The position numbers and the translations under genes are program-made. A stretch of DNA of 64,000 bases from Halobacillus sp. A5 (GTDB lineage: Bacteria; Bacillota; Bacilli; Bacillales; Halobacillaceae), in contig NZ_JAIZEO010000003.1 in the NCBI RefSeq assembly GCF_024189315.1, forward strand, positions 124,001-188,000, given 5' to 3'. Positions 1-6,807 of this stretch are shown one piece after another; position 1 is the first letter of the stretch, and every line of letters begins with the position of its first letter. Under the pieces are notes generated by a model. That model was given only the letters and a program-made list of their open reading frames with translations. It was not told the origin of the DNA and searched no databases.

Positions 1-2
1 GA

Positions 3-308
3 AAAAAAGAATGGAGAGCCCATGTTGCGCGTGTCAAAGCACTTCCACAAGATTACCAGATCGTCTATAAAGAGATGCAAAAATATCTGTTCAAAGTCGG
101 TCCTGTTGAACTGGGCGAAGGTATCGGACTATTATCGGAAATTCTCAGCTTCTTAGAAGAAGGCGCTGCTGCTGGAAAAGATGTACTTGAAGTGACAGGA
201 ACAGACGTTGCTGCTTTCTGCGATGCTCTCATTGAAGATTCAAAAACTTACCTTGATCTCTATCAGGAATCGGTAAATCAAAAAGTTAGTAAGGATAAGA
301 AAGAATAG
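3..308 (+). CDS. DUF1048 family protein, 5' end cut by the window
   Basis: The open frame enters from the left edge; its first complete codon is at 3 and it ends at TAG 306-308. An internal ATG at 75 is not the start, because in-frame sequence upstream already reads like this family (KKEWRAHVARVKALP). About 101 C-terminal residues are visible, with the family's hydrophobic stretch GEGIGLLSEILSFLEEGAA and the end motif VAAFCDALIED. DUF1048 proteins are small helical cytoplasmic proteins of unknown function, often encoded next to PadR regulators. That partner, if present, would lie outside the window. The family call is by remembered sequence pattern and is fairly firm; the function is unknown. 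Confidence 0.75.
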   Translation, partial: KKEWRAHVARVKALPQDYQIVYKEMQKYLFKVGPVELGEGIGLLSEILSFLEEGAAAGKDVLEVTGTDVAAFCDALIEDSKTYLDLYQESVNQKVSKDKKE

Positions 309-317
309 AACGTAGAA

Positions 318-525
318 TATGGCTTTATTGGTGATGTTTATGTTTCCTATAAATTCAGGAGGAAAGGCTGTGCCCGAGATTTAACCAATAAAGCTTTAGA
401 GTGGTTTTCAAGAAAAGAGATTCAAACGGTGAGGCCGCTGGCCCAGCGGCGATGCTAAAGAATTATATAAATCATTCGGATTTAAAGAAACTGACCAAAT
501 GGTATTGAGTATTGAATCAAAATGA
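318..525 (+). pseudogene. Remnant of a GNAT N-acetyltransferase gene
   Basis: Two adjacent frames together read like the C-terminal half of a GNAT enzyme. From 318 the frame gives YGFIGDVYVSYKFRRKG, followed by ARDLTNKALEWF, which corresponds to the acetyl-CoA-binding strand and P-loop helix (normally RRKGYA). It hits a stop near 460. A shifted frame then gives AKELYKSFGFKETDQMVLS, the usual final GNAT strand, ending at TGA 523-525. There is no N-terminal half and no start. The gene is therefore truncated and frameshifted and should not make an enzyme. Confidence 0.7.
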
Positions 526-650
526 TGAGATGATGTATATATTACGAATTTGTTAGTTTTAAGAAGCGGGGACAATTGCTGAATGAATGAGTGCCTGCTT
601 TACATAAAAATAAGGCAACAAATCTTACAATCTATAAAAGGGAGGATGAC

Positions 651-1181
651 ATGCGTTATAAAATTCTTTCACTTTTCATACTACCTTTATTAACAATCTT
701 AGCAGGATGCACTAATGAACAAACTCAATCCAAAGAGAAAGAAACTTTCCCAACGGAAAAAGCAGCATTCACACATTTTATTCAGAACGAAAAACCCGGA
801 GCTGATATTGAACGAGTAACGACTACAGAGGGTGATGAATTCTTCGTCGTACGTACCGGGAATGAGCAATATAGTCTATATGGTAAAACAAAGGAAGATA
901 ATCAGTATTCAGTAGAGAAATTAACCGCAGCCATGTCTCTTCATAACACGAACTCAGGCGGCACTGAATTTACCTTATCAAACGGAGAGGAATACACTTT
1001 TATGGTAGCAGTGGAACGAGACGGTTTGAACCGTACGGTAAAAAATGAGTTTCAACCAATCCTTTCTGAAGATGCATTTCTAGCATTAAGTAAGGGGCAT
1101 ACATTGGATAAAGCTAATAATGGGTTATCAACTAATGTTATAGAAGCTGCTGAGACAGTACACGAAGGCTCTTCTGGTTAA
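651..1181 (+). CDS. Small secreted lipoprotein of unknown function
   Basis: The product is 176 residues. I place the start at ATG 651, seven bases after GGGAGG; the longer frame from 591 has no ribosome site and would bury the signal peptide. The N-terminus is a classical lipoprotein signal: MRYKI, a hydrophobic run, then the lipobox LAGC, with the lipidated Cys near residue 20. The mature part is hydrophilic and acidic, with EEYTFMVAVERDG in a predicted strand-rich region. It should be exported and anchored to the outer face of the membrane. I do not recognise the family. It stands alone, between an acetyltransferase remnant and a DUF2200 gene. Confidence 0.7.
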   Translation: MRYKILSLFILPLLTILAGCTNEQTQSKEKETFPTEKAAFTHFIQNEKPGADIERVTTTEGDEFFVVRTGNEQYSLYGKTKEDNQYSVEKLTAAMSLHNTNSGGTEFTLSNGEEYTFMVAVERDGLNRTVKNEFQPILSEDAFLALSKGHTLDKANNGLSTNVIEAAETVHEGSSG

Positions 1182-1266
1182 ACTGTTTATTCTGAAAACT
1201 GGATCAATGATTATAGAAGTACATCGGTGATCATTGAAATCATGAGAAAGCAAAGTACCTTTTGAA

Positions 1267-1275
1267 TGATATAAT
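1267..1275 (+). promoter_or_regulatory. Extended -10 promoter element
   Basis: TGATATAAT matches the TGn-TATAAT extended -10. No good -35 lies 16-18 bases upstream, as is normal for this promoter class. It sits 39 bases before the start of the DUF2200 gene. Confidence 0.5.
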
Positions 1276-1313
1276 AGGAGAACAAGTAATCAATAATATT
1301 GGGAGGATGTAAC

Positions 1314-1664
1314 ATGACCAAACATAAGATCTACACAATGAGTGTCTCCAGTGTCTATCCCCATTATGTTACGAAGGCGGAGAAAAAAGGCCGTTCGAAA
1401 ACAGAGGTGGATGAAATCATCCGGTGGCTGACGGGGTACAGCCAGGAAGGGTTAGAAGAGCAACTGGAAAAAAAGACAAACTTTGAGGACTTCTTTGCGG
1501 AAGCTCCCCAGATGAATCCTTCACGGTCTTTGATCAAAGGAGTGATCTGCGGTATACGGGTGGAAGACATCGAAGAACCAACGATGCAGGAAATCCGCTA
1601 TTTGGACAAGCTGATTGATGAGCTGGCCAAGGGAAAAGCAATGGAGAAGATTTTGCGGAAGTAA
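1314..1664 (+). CDS. DUF2200 family protein
   Basis: The product is 116 residues. ATG 1314 is chosen because GGGAGG (1301-1306) lies seven bases upstream; a TTG at 1299 is upstream of that site. The sequence opens [25 protein letters not shown] and contains [13 protein letters not shown] and [26 protein letters not shown], which I recognise as the DUF2200 pattern (the family is usually about 115-120 residues). It is a soluble cytoplasmic protein without known function. It forms a single-gene unit with its own promoter and terminator. Confidence 0.8.
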   Translation: MTKHKIYTMSVSSVYPHYVTKAEKKGRSKTEVDEIIRWLTGYSQEGLEEQLEKKTNFEDFFAEAPQMNPSRSLIKGVICGIRVEDIEEPTMQEIRYLDKLIDELAKGKAMEKILRK

Positions 1665-1670
1665 TAATAG

Positions 1671-1708
1671 AAACACTGCTTCTTTATAAGAGAGAATCAG
1701 TGTTTTTT
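1671..1708 (+). terminator. Rho-independent terminator after the DUF2200 gene
   Basis: The stem is AACACTG paired with CAGTGTT, with a loop of about 20 bases, followed by a run of T. It starts six bases after the stop codon. Confidence 0.65.
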
Positions 1709-1801
1709 GCTGCATTGTGAGTAAACTTAAGACCATTAGAGGTTCCTATAGAAAAAATAGAACAATGATTTCTCAGTCAGGACATTACCAACAAAGAGTG
1801 T

Positions 1802-1840
1802 AAAAAATAAAACCAGAATCATAACAATGATCTGGTTTTA
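1802..1840 (-). terminator. Rho-independent terminator after the VOC gene
   Basis: On the reverse strand AAAACCAGAtCAT pairs with ATGaTCTGGTTTT and is followed by ATTTTTT. It lies just past the stop of the gene at 1874-2296. Confidence 0.75.
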
Positions 1841-1873
1841 ATCGTCCACTTCTATCCTATTAAACGTCTTAGC

Positions 1874-2296
1874 TTAATCCTCTAATTCCCATGCTGGATT
1901 CCATACGACTTCCCACAAATGACCGTCTACATCCAGAAAATGGCCGGAATATCCTCCCCAAAATGTATCTTTAGCTGGATCGGTGATTTCCGCCCCGGCA
2001 GCTTCTGCTTCCTGCATAATCTCGTCCACTTCATTTTTACTGCTTACATTGTGGCCAATGGTAAATTCAGAGGAGCTCGGACGGGATATGGCTACATTGG
2101 CTTCTGCTGCTAAACTTTTTCGTTCCCAGATTGCTAGTTTTAACCCATGCTGCAGTTGAAAAAAAGCTACGGCCCCATTGTCAAATTCCTGCCCGATAAT
2201 CCCTTCAGTCGGGAGTCCAAGACCGTTTTTATAAAATTCAAGGGACTTCTCCAAATCTTCTACGCCCAGAGTGAGTACAGTAACTCGTGGTCTCAT
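1874..2296 (-). CDS. VOC (glyoxalase/bleomycin-resistance fold) family protein
   Basis: The product is 140 residues, a typical single-subunit size for the vicinal-oxygen-chelate superfamily. It starts MRPRVTVLTLGVEDLEKSLEFY, the usual first beta-alpha unit, and ends GHFLDVDGHLWEVVWNP, the usual C-terminal metal-side strand. Of two tandem ATGs, the second (2296) has the better spacing to AGGAGG (the first leaves two bases). The substrate cannot be read from sequence; relatives bind or chelate metals and act on small molecules. An AraC-type regulator lies 80 bases upstream on the same strand, so the two may share a transcript. Confidence 0.8.
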   Translation of the reverse strand: MRPRVTVLTLGVEDLEKSLEFYKNGLGLPTEGIIGQEFDNGAVAFFQLQHGLKLAIWERKSLAAEANVAISRPSSSEFTIGHNVSSKNEVDEIMQEAEAAGAEITDPAKDTFWGGYSGHFLDVDGHLWEVVWNPAWELED

Positions 2297-2376
2297 TGTC
2301 ATTTCCTCCTTGTCTAATTACTCTTTCCAATTCACTATACCTTTTTAAAAGATAGGCAACTTGTAAAAAACGGACA

Positions 2377-3198
2377 TCATTTTTTTCTGGATGGAAAAAC
2401 AATACCGGGAACCAATCCATAGAATTGTTTAAATTCATTGATAAAGTGAGCTTGATCGTAATAGCCGTACTTTAATGCAATATTAGTCAGGTTGGGATGA
2501 TGAGTAAGATGAAGCTCTTTCAATAGACTCTGGAAGCGGATGACTCGTGAGAATTCCTTAGGAGAGATTCCTAATTCTCTTTGGAAGGTTCTTCTAATAT
2601 TTCTTTCGCTGTAGCTGAGCTGATTTGCTAAAGATTGAATGGAGTTCATTCCGTTACCTGAGTAAATGTACTGCATCGAGGTCTGGAGTAATTCAGAACC
2701 TGATGGGTTATCCATATCTTTTAATAGCTGCGTGAGCTTTATTTCAACTTTTTCAATTCTTTCTTTGGTTCCCTGGGCTTCCTGAATTTCCTCGGTGAAC
2801 CGTAGTGCATCTTCTCCCCAAATATCCTCAAGGTTTACACGCTCCTGTTGGAATTCCAGGACTGGATATTTAATGAAACATCTTGCATGATTGGAAAATA
2901 GTCGAATCCCCAAAAAATGCTGATTACTCGAAAAGGTCAAAGCTTCAAAACGAGTCATAAGTCCAGTGACGAATGCCCCTTTTGATAGAGAGGGAGCGGT
3001 TAAGTCAAATATAATATCTACACATCCATCTGGTAATACTCTATGAGTTTGTTGCTGATTTGAAGCATAATAGTCCAGGCTCCAATAACAAGCTGCATAC
3101 GGACTGAGTGTATTATTTGGCCTGTGCTCCTTATATAAATATCCGGTATCTTTAGAATTTAATAAGGAAGGGGATTGGATAGGGAGGAAAAGATTCAT
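2377..3198 (-). CDS. AraC family transcriptional regulator with DUF6597-type sensor
   Basis: The product is 273 residues. The N-terminal part (YKEHRPNNTLSPYAACYWSL, HRVLPDGCVDIIFDLT) matches the DUF6597-type domain found in many AraC regulators. The C-terminal hundred residues are the double helix-turn-helix: SIQSLANQLSYSERNIRR followed by ISPKEFSRVIRFQ and LTNIALKYGYYDQAHFINEFK. The start has GGAGG eight bases upstream. It should be a cytoplasmic DNA-binding protein. The downstream VOC gene on the same strand is its obvious candidate target, but no operator can be assigned. Confidence 0.85.
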   Translation of the reverse strand: MNLFLPIQSPSLLNSKDTGYLYKEHRPNNTLSPYAACYWSLDYYASNQQQTHRVLPDGCVDIIFDLTAPSLSKGAFVTGLMTRFEALTFSSNQHFLGIRLFSNHARCFIKYPVLEFQQERVNLEDIWGEDALRFTEEIQEAQGTKERIEKVEIKLTQLLKDMDNPSGSELLQTSMQYIYSGNGMNSIQSLANQLSYSERNIRRTFQRELGISPKEFSRVIRFQSLLKELHLTHHPNLTNIALKYGYYDQAHFINEFKQFYGLVPGIVFPSRKK

Positions 3199-3320
3199 TA
3201 CGCCACCTCCATGAGACTCTTCTATTATAGGTTCATTATACTATTAACCATTTAAGCGGAAAAATGCCTTATGAAAGGAAAAAGAGCTATCAGATTAAAA
3301 AACTACGGAGGTTTTTTACT

Positions 3321-3619
3321 ATGGACGGCAACGGAAAAAGACTTTTTAAACGCAATAAAAAAGAAAGGATATAGTTGGTTTTCTATATGTTTTATCAGTG
3401 ATAATTGCTTCTCCATTTTTTAGCGATAATGTGAATATATTTGTTTCACTGGTCATTGTGATGGGGGTATACCCGGTATTGATGTACTTAGTAGATTTTA
3501 TCTAGTAACAAAAAAGAAGATGGGAATTGAAGAAGTTTGAGGCGGCTTTGGATAATCATTTTAAGGCAATGCCGATTCCTCATGCTCAAGTTTATGTTCT
3601 GACCATTGATTCCTGTTGA
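3321..3619 (+). pseudogene. Decayed small membrane-protein gene
   Basis: ATG 3321 follows a good site (CGGAGG) and reads MDGNGKRLFKRNKKERI, then an in-frame TAG where TGG (Trp) would fit. After a one-base shift the frame gives VLSVIIASPFFSDN and a second hydrophobic segment FVSLVIVMGVYPVLMYLVDF, ending at TAG 3503. Another shift opens WELKKFEAALDNHFKAMPIP to TGA 3617. One nonsense change and two shifts point to an inactivated two-helix membrane protein with a cytoplasmic tail. I do not recognise the parent family. Confidence 0.5.
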
Positions 3620-3654
3620 TACGCCTCCAGCTTTAAATACTATTAGAATGACAA

Positions 3655-4029
3655 TTATTCATCGAACGCTATACTTTCGGCCTCACGTTGAGGGGGGCTG
3701 GAATCCTCTTCCCCGGCTTCAGCATCATATGTAACTTTGACCTCTGTACCTTTTTCCACTTTATTGAAACGGTCTTCTTCGACGGTGTAATATACCCCGT
3801 CTTCTTCTCTAGCCAATTCAAGCAGTTCTTCTTCATTCATTTCTTCAATTGATTCTCTGTCTACCTCAGGTATAACTAAAATTTGATAAGAATCATTTTG
3901 TACCCGCTTTTCAGCTGCAACACCAGTGAATTCCTCCAGGTTCTTATTATTTTCGGAGGTTCCACAAGCCGTTACTATCAAAAATAATAAAGCAATCCAT
4001 GCAAATTTAGATAGAATGTTCCTTGACAT
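3655..4029 (-). CDS. DUF3221-like acidic lipoprotein
   Basis: The product is 124 residues. The start is ATG 4029, eight bases after GGAGG; a GTG fifteen bases further up lies inside that site. The signal peptide ends in the lipobox VTACG. The mature protein carries EFTGVAAEKRVQNDSYQILVIP near its N-terminus and KVEKGTEVKVTYDA near its end, which resemble the small OB-like DUF3221 domain of Bacillus lipoproteins. It is very acidic (EEMNEEELLELAREED), in keeping with a halotolerant host. Its function is unknown. It should be attached to the outer face of the membrane. Confidence 0.65.
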   Translation of the reverse strand: MSRNILSKFAWIALLFLIVTACGTSENNKNLEEFTGVAAEKRVQNDSYQILVIPEVDRESIEEMNEEELLELAREEDGVYYTVEEDRFNKVEKGTEVKVTYDAEAGEEDSSPPQREAESIAFDE

Positions 4030-4142
4030 CCTAAGCACCTCCACTTAATGTATACCCTTATCTTAACAGAAAGCGGTGGATGAAAATGTGAAGTAGTTCT
4101 TATTTAAGAACGAATTAATTTAAATGTTTGAAAAATTTCGCC

Positions 4143-4171
4143 TTCAAAAAATTATATAAGTATACTATAAT
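4143..4171 (+). promoter_or_regulatory. SigmaA-type promoter for the candidate small RNA
   Basis: TTCAAA, 17 bases, TATAAT. No open reading frame follows. Transcription would start near 4178 and run into the hairpin at 4235-4264. Confidence 0.5.
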
Positions 4172-4177
4172 GAACAA

Positions 4178-4264
4178 GTATCATCTAATTATTAAACTAC
4201 CACCCTGTTAACTAGATGACCTATGCCTATTTCAGACCCCGTCCTTTCGACGGGGTCCTATTTA
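4178..4264 (+). ncRNA. Candidate small RNA with its own promoter and terminator
   Basis: A promoter at 4143-4171 and a strong terminator hairpin (GACCCCGTC, loop CTTTC, GACGGGGTC, then CTATTTAT) bound an 85-90 base transcript without a plausible coding frame. The single-stranded middle contains ACCACCCTG, a C-rich stretch of the kind small RNAs use to pair with G-rich ribosome sites. I could not match it to a small RNA that I know (it is not RsaE/RoxS by sequence). The call rests on signal layout only. Confidence 0.45.
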
Positions 4265-4463
4265 TGTGTACTCTACTTCAGCTTTTCCTTCACTACTAAT
4301 AATTTTTCGTCCCTTCTCATAATTCTCAATGCTAAAAATCAACTGCAAGACCTTCTCATTTCAGTTTATCAGTTTGCTAAGTAAAGCAGCCCCGAGACAG
4401 AATTTCTACTGCATAGCGGTGTATTAAGAATGCTTCCTTATCAATAATAATATATAGTTAATT

Positions 4464-4504
4464 AATAAATATTTATTGTTATTCGATAAAAATTGTTCTA
4501 TAAT
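4464..4504 (+). promoter_or_regulatory. Promoter and palindromic operator for the DUF2975/regulator operon
   Basis: TTGTTA (4476-4481), 17 bases, TATAAT (4499-4504). A perfect 14-bp palindrome AATAAATATTTATT (4464-4477) overlaps the -35 box and may be the autoregulatory site of the Cro-type protein encoded in the operon. The stretch 4265-4463 shows no other recognisable feature. Confidence 0.45.
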
Positions 4505-4538
4505 CAAAAAGACAAAATTAAAGTGAGGTGCTTTACAT

Positions 4539-5021
4539 ATGAAACAAGGTTCGACCCTTTTTTTAAAGGCGGCCGTTTTCCTAATTGGGGCTCTGGTGCT
4601 TGCTTTGTGTATTTTTTTGCTGCCTAAGGTATTCTCCTTTGGGGGTGGCAGCGAACCTGAGCTTGTTTTCGTTTATTATTTTATGGTGATAATTATGTAT
4701 TTGGCGTCTATTCCTTTTTTTACTGCGCTGTATCAAGCGTTAAAATTACTCCGTTATATTGACAGGAATGAAGCATTCTCGGCGTTATCGGTAAGGTCTC
4801 TGCAGGTGATAAAATACTGTGCCTTTACGATCAGCGGGTTGTATACAGCCGGGCTGCCGTTCTTATATCTCATCGCGCAGGACGACGACGCGCCAGGGAT
4901 TATCGTAATCGGATTGGTCATTATTTTTGCTTCGACGGTTATCGGGGTCTTTGCTGCGGTTCTTCAAATTCTGCTGAAAAATGCCATAGAAATAAAATCA
5001 GAAAATGATTTAACGGTCTGA
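4539..5021 (+). CDS. DUF2975 family four-helix membrane protein
   Basis: The product is 160 residues with four hydrophobic helices (about residues 8-30, 45-67, 93-115 and 125-148), matching the size and layout of DUF2975. Genes of this family are nearly always followed by a small Cro/CI-type regulator, as here: the next start lies ten bases beyond this stop and the two are almost certainly co-translated. GAGGTG precedes ATG 4539. The biochemical role of the family is unknown; some members are linked to antibiotic or stress responses. It should sit in the cytoplasmic membrane. Confidence 0.75.
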   Translation: MKQGSTLFLKAAVFLIGALVLALCIFLLPKVFSFGGGSEPELVFVYYFMVIIMYLASIPFFTALYQALKLLRYIDRNEAFSALSVRSLQVIKYCAFTISGLYTAGLPFLYLIAQDDDAPGIIVIGLVIIFASTVIGVFAAVLQILLKNAIEIKSENDLTV

Positions 5022-5031
5022 GGTGAATCAC

Positions 5032-5250
5032 ATGGCGATTATAATCAATATTGACGTGATGCTGGCTAAAAGGAAAATGAGTGTAACTGAGCTTTCAGAG
5101 AGGGTGGGGATCACGATGGCCAACCTTTCGATATTAAAAAATGGAAAGGCGAAAGCGGTCCGTTTTTCCACGTTAGAGGCTATTTGTCAGGCGTTGGAAT
5201 GCCAGCCGGGAGATATTCTGGAATACAAACCGGATGAAGAACCTGAATAG
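5032..5250 (+). CDS. Cro/CI (YozG-like) small transcriptional regulator
   Basis: The product is 72 residues and consists of one helix-turn-helix domain: INIDVMLAKRKMSVTELSER, then VGITMANLSILKNGKAKAVR (recognition helix) and STLEAICQALECQPGDILEY. This is the YozG-type regulator that usually accompanies DUF2975. ATG 5032 is chosen because GAGGTG (5020-5025) lies six bases upstream and overlaps the preceding stop; a GTG at 5023 lies within that site. It probably represses its own operon through the palindrome at 4464-4477, which is an inference. Confidence 0.85.
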   Translation: MAIIINIDVMLAKRKMSVTELSERVGITMANLSILKNGKAKAVRFSTLEAICQALECQPGDILEYKPDEEPE

Positions 5251-5271
5251 TAGTTTCTAGGAGGTACTCAT

Positions 5272-6129
5272 ATGAGGATCTACATTAATTCTTTGGAGAC
5301 GCGGATTGCGAGAGTGTTCGTACAGTTCCTCCACTTCGGCTGGGTGCAAGCACTGTCCTGTGTATTTCCTGTTGTCATTTTTGCTTCATTGGCTCTTACT
5401 CAAATCGTACCGCTGCCATTGCTCCCGCGTTATGACTGGCTGCTCCTCATTTTCCTTTTCATGCAGTGGTGGATGCTGCGGTCTGGGCTTGAGACGCGGG
5501 ATGAATTAAAGGTGATTACATTGTTTCACTTGATCGGGCTTGCGCTTGAACTTTATAAAGTTCACATGGGCTCCTGGTCTTATCCGGAGGAAGGGTACTC
5601 TAAGGTTATGGGAGTGCCTCTGTACAGTGGTTTCATGTACGCCAGTGTAGCGAGCTATCTTTGCCAGGCGTGGAGGCGGATGAAGGTGGAGCTCATCCAT
5701 TGGCCGCCCTTTTGGATCGTTGTTCCTCTTGCTGCAGCGATCTATTTGAATTTTTTTACCCATCATTACTTGGTGGATGTCCGCTGGTGGTTATCGCTGC
5801 TTGTTCTTATCGTATTCTGGCCCTCCTGGGTGATCTATGAAGTGAATGGAAGTCGTTACCGCATGCCTCTTGCGCTGTCTTTTGTACTGATTGGATTTTT
5901 TATTTGGGTCGCCGAGAATGTCGCCACTTTTTTTGGAGCCTGGCAGTATCCGAACCAAACCGAGGCGTGGAGTCTCGTTCATTTAGGAAAGGTAAGCTCC
6001 TGGCTCTTGTTGGTGATTGTCAGCTTTCTTATTGTTGCGACGTTAAAGCGGGTGAAGGGAAGCGGCACCAGTTTTACTCACAAAATAACTGTAAATAAAA
6101 AGGAAATAACGAAGGGGCAGCGAAGTTAA
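5272..6129 (+). CDS. DUF817 family integral membrane protein
   Basis: The product is 285 residues with about eight transmembrane helices. It matches the DUF817 pattern: ETRDELKVITLFHLIGLALE, HMGSWSYPEEG, VPLYSGFMYASVASY and a C-terminal WVAENVATFFGAWQYPNQ, all conserved polar-aromatic motifs of this family. AGGAGG lies nine bases before ATG 5272. The family's activity is unknown; the conserved Glu, His and Tyr residues inside membrane segments hint at an enzyme or transporter. It starts 21 bases after the Cro-type regulator and could be the last gene of that operon. Confidence 0.8.
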   Translation: MRIYINSLETRIARVFVQFLHFGWVQALSCVFPVVIFASLALTQIVPLPLLPRYDWLLLIFLFMQWWMLRSGLETRDELKVITLFHLIGLALELYKVHMGSWSYPEEGYSKVMGVPLYSGFMYASVASYLCQAWRRMKVELIHWPPFWIVVPLAAAIYLNFFTHHYLVDVRWWLSLLVLIVFWPSWVIYEVNGSRYRMPLALSFVLIGFFIWVAENVATFFGAWQYPNQTEAWSLVHLGKVSSWLLLVIVSFLIVATLKRVKGSGTSFTHKITVNKKEITKGQRS

Positions 6130-6220
6130 ACAGTAAATGCTTCTAAAGGGTGTTTTAGCGGCATTAAAAAACTTACATGAAGGGTGAGAGCTCATTACGA
6201 TTGGCGCGGAGTACTTATAC

Positions 6221-6748
6221 GTGATCAGGGAGAGGTTTAAAGAAGTTAAGGGTCTTGGTGATAAAACGATACAACAACTGTCCGAAGAGGAGATCTATTG
6301 GTCTCCTAATCAATCTTCCAACAGCACTGCGGTAATCATGAAGCATGTAAGCGGGAATATGATTTCACGATGGACTGATTTTCTAACAACTGACGGTGAA
6401 AAAAATAATAGAAAGAGAGATCAGGAATTTATCGATGATCGTGCATCCAAGCAAGAGATGATTTCAACGTGGGATAATGGATGGAAGACGTTGTTTCATG
6501 CAATTGATCACCTGGATGAAGAGAACTTGTTACAAGAGATTTATATTCGGGGAGAAGCTCATACGGTTATAGAAGCAGTCGAGAGGCAGCTGGCTCATTA
6601 TTCTTATCACGTCGGTCAAATGGTTTATGTGGGGAAGCTGCTCAAGGAAGAGGAATGGGAAAGCCTGAGTATTCCTAAGGGGAAATCGGATGAATATTTG
6701 CAGGATACGCTGAAGCGCAAAAGAGAGTCAGGGCAGGAAAATAAATGA
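6221..6748 (+). CDS. DUF1572 (DinB-like four-helix) protein
   Basis: The product is 175 residues from GTG 6221, with GGAG nine bases upstream. The fold markers are those of DinB-like proteins: the motif AVIMKHVSGNMISRW with its metal-type His, and QLAHYSYHVGQMVYVGKLL near the C-terminus with two more His. Members of this group bind a metal through three His; substrates are mostly unknown, thiol transfer being typical. The frame stays open upstream to a stop at 6185 and gives TIGAEYLYVIRERF, which looks like the family's first helix. A start at ATT 6194 behind AGGGTG is therefore possible (see findings). Confidence 0.75.
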   Translation: MIRERFKEVKGLGDKTIQQLSEEEIYWSPNQSSNSTAVIMKHVSGNMISRWTDFLTTDGEKNNRKRDQEFIDDRASKQEMISTWDNGWKTLFHAIDHLDEENLLQEIYIRGEAHTVIEAVERQLAHYSYHVGQMVYVGKLLKEEEWESLSIPKGKSDEYLQDTLKRKRESGQENK

Positions 6749-6807
6749 AAAAATTTCCATTCAATTGTATAATAAAAAAGATTGTTATATAAGAGGAGGG
6801 AAAAATA

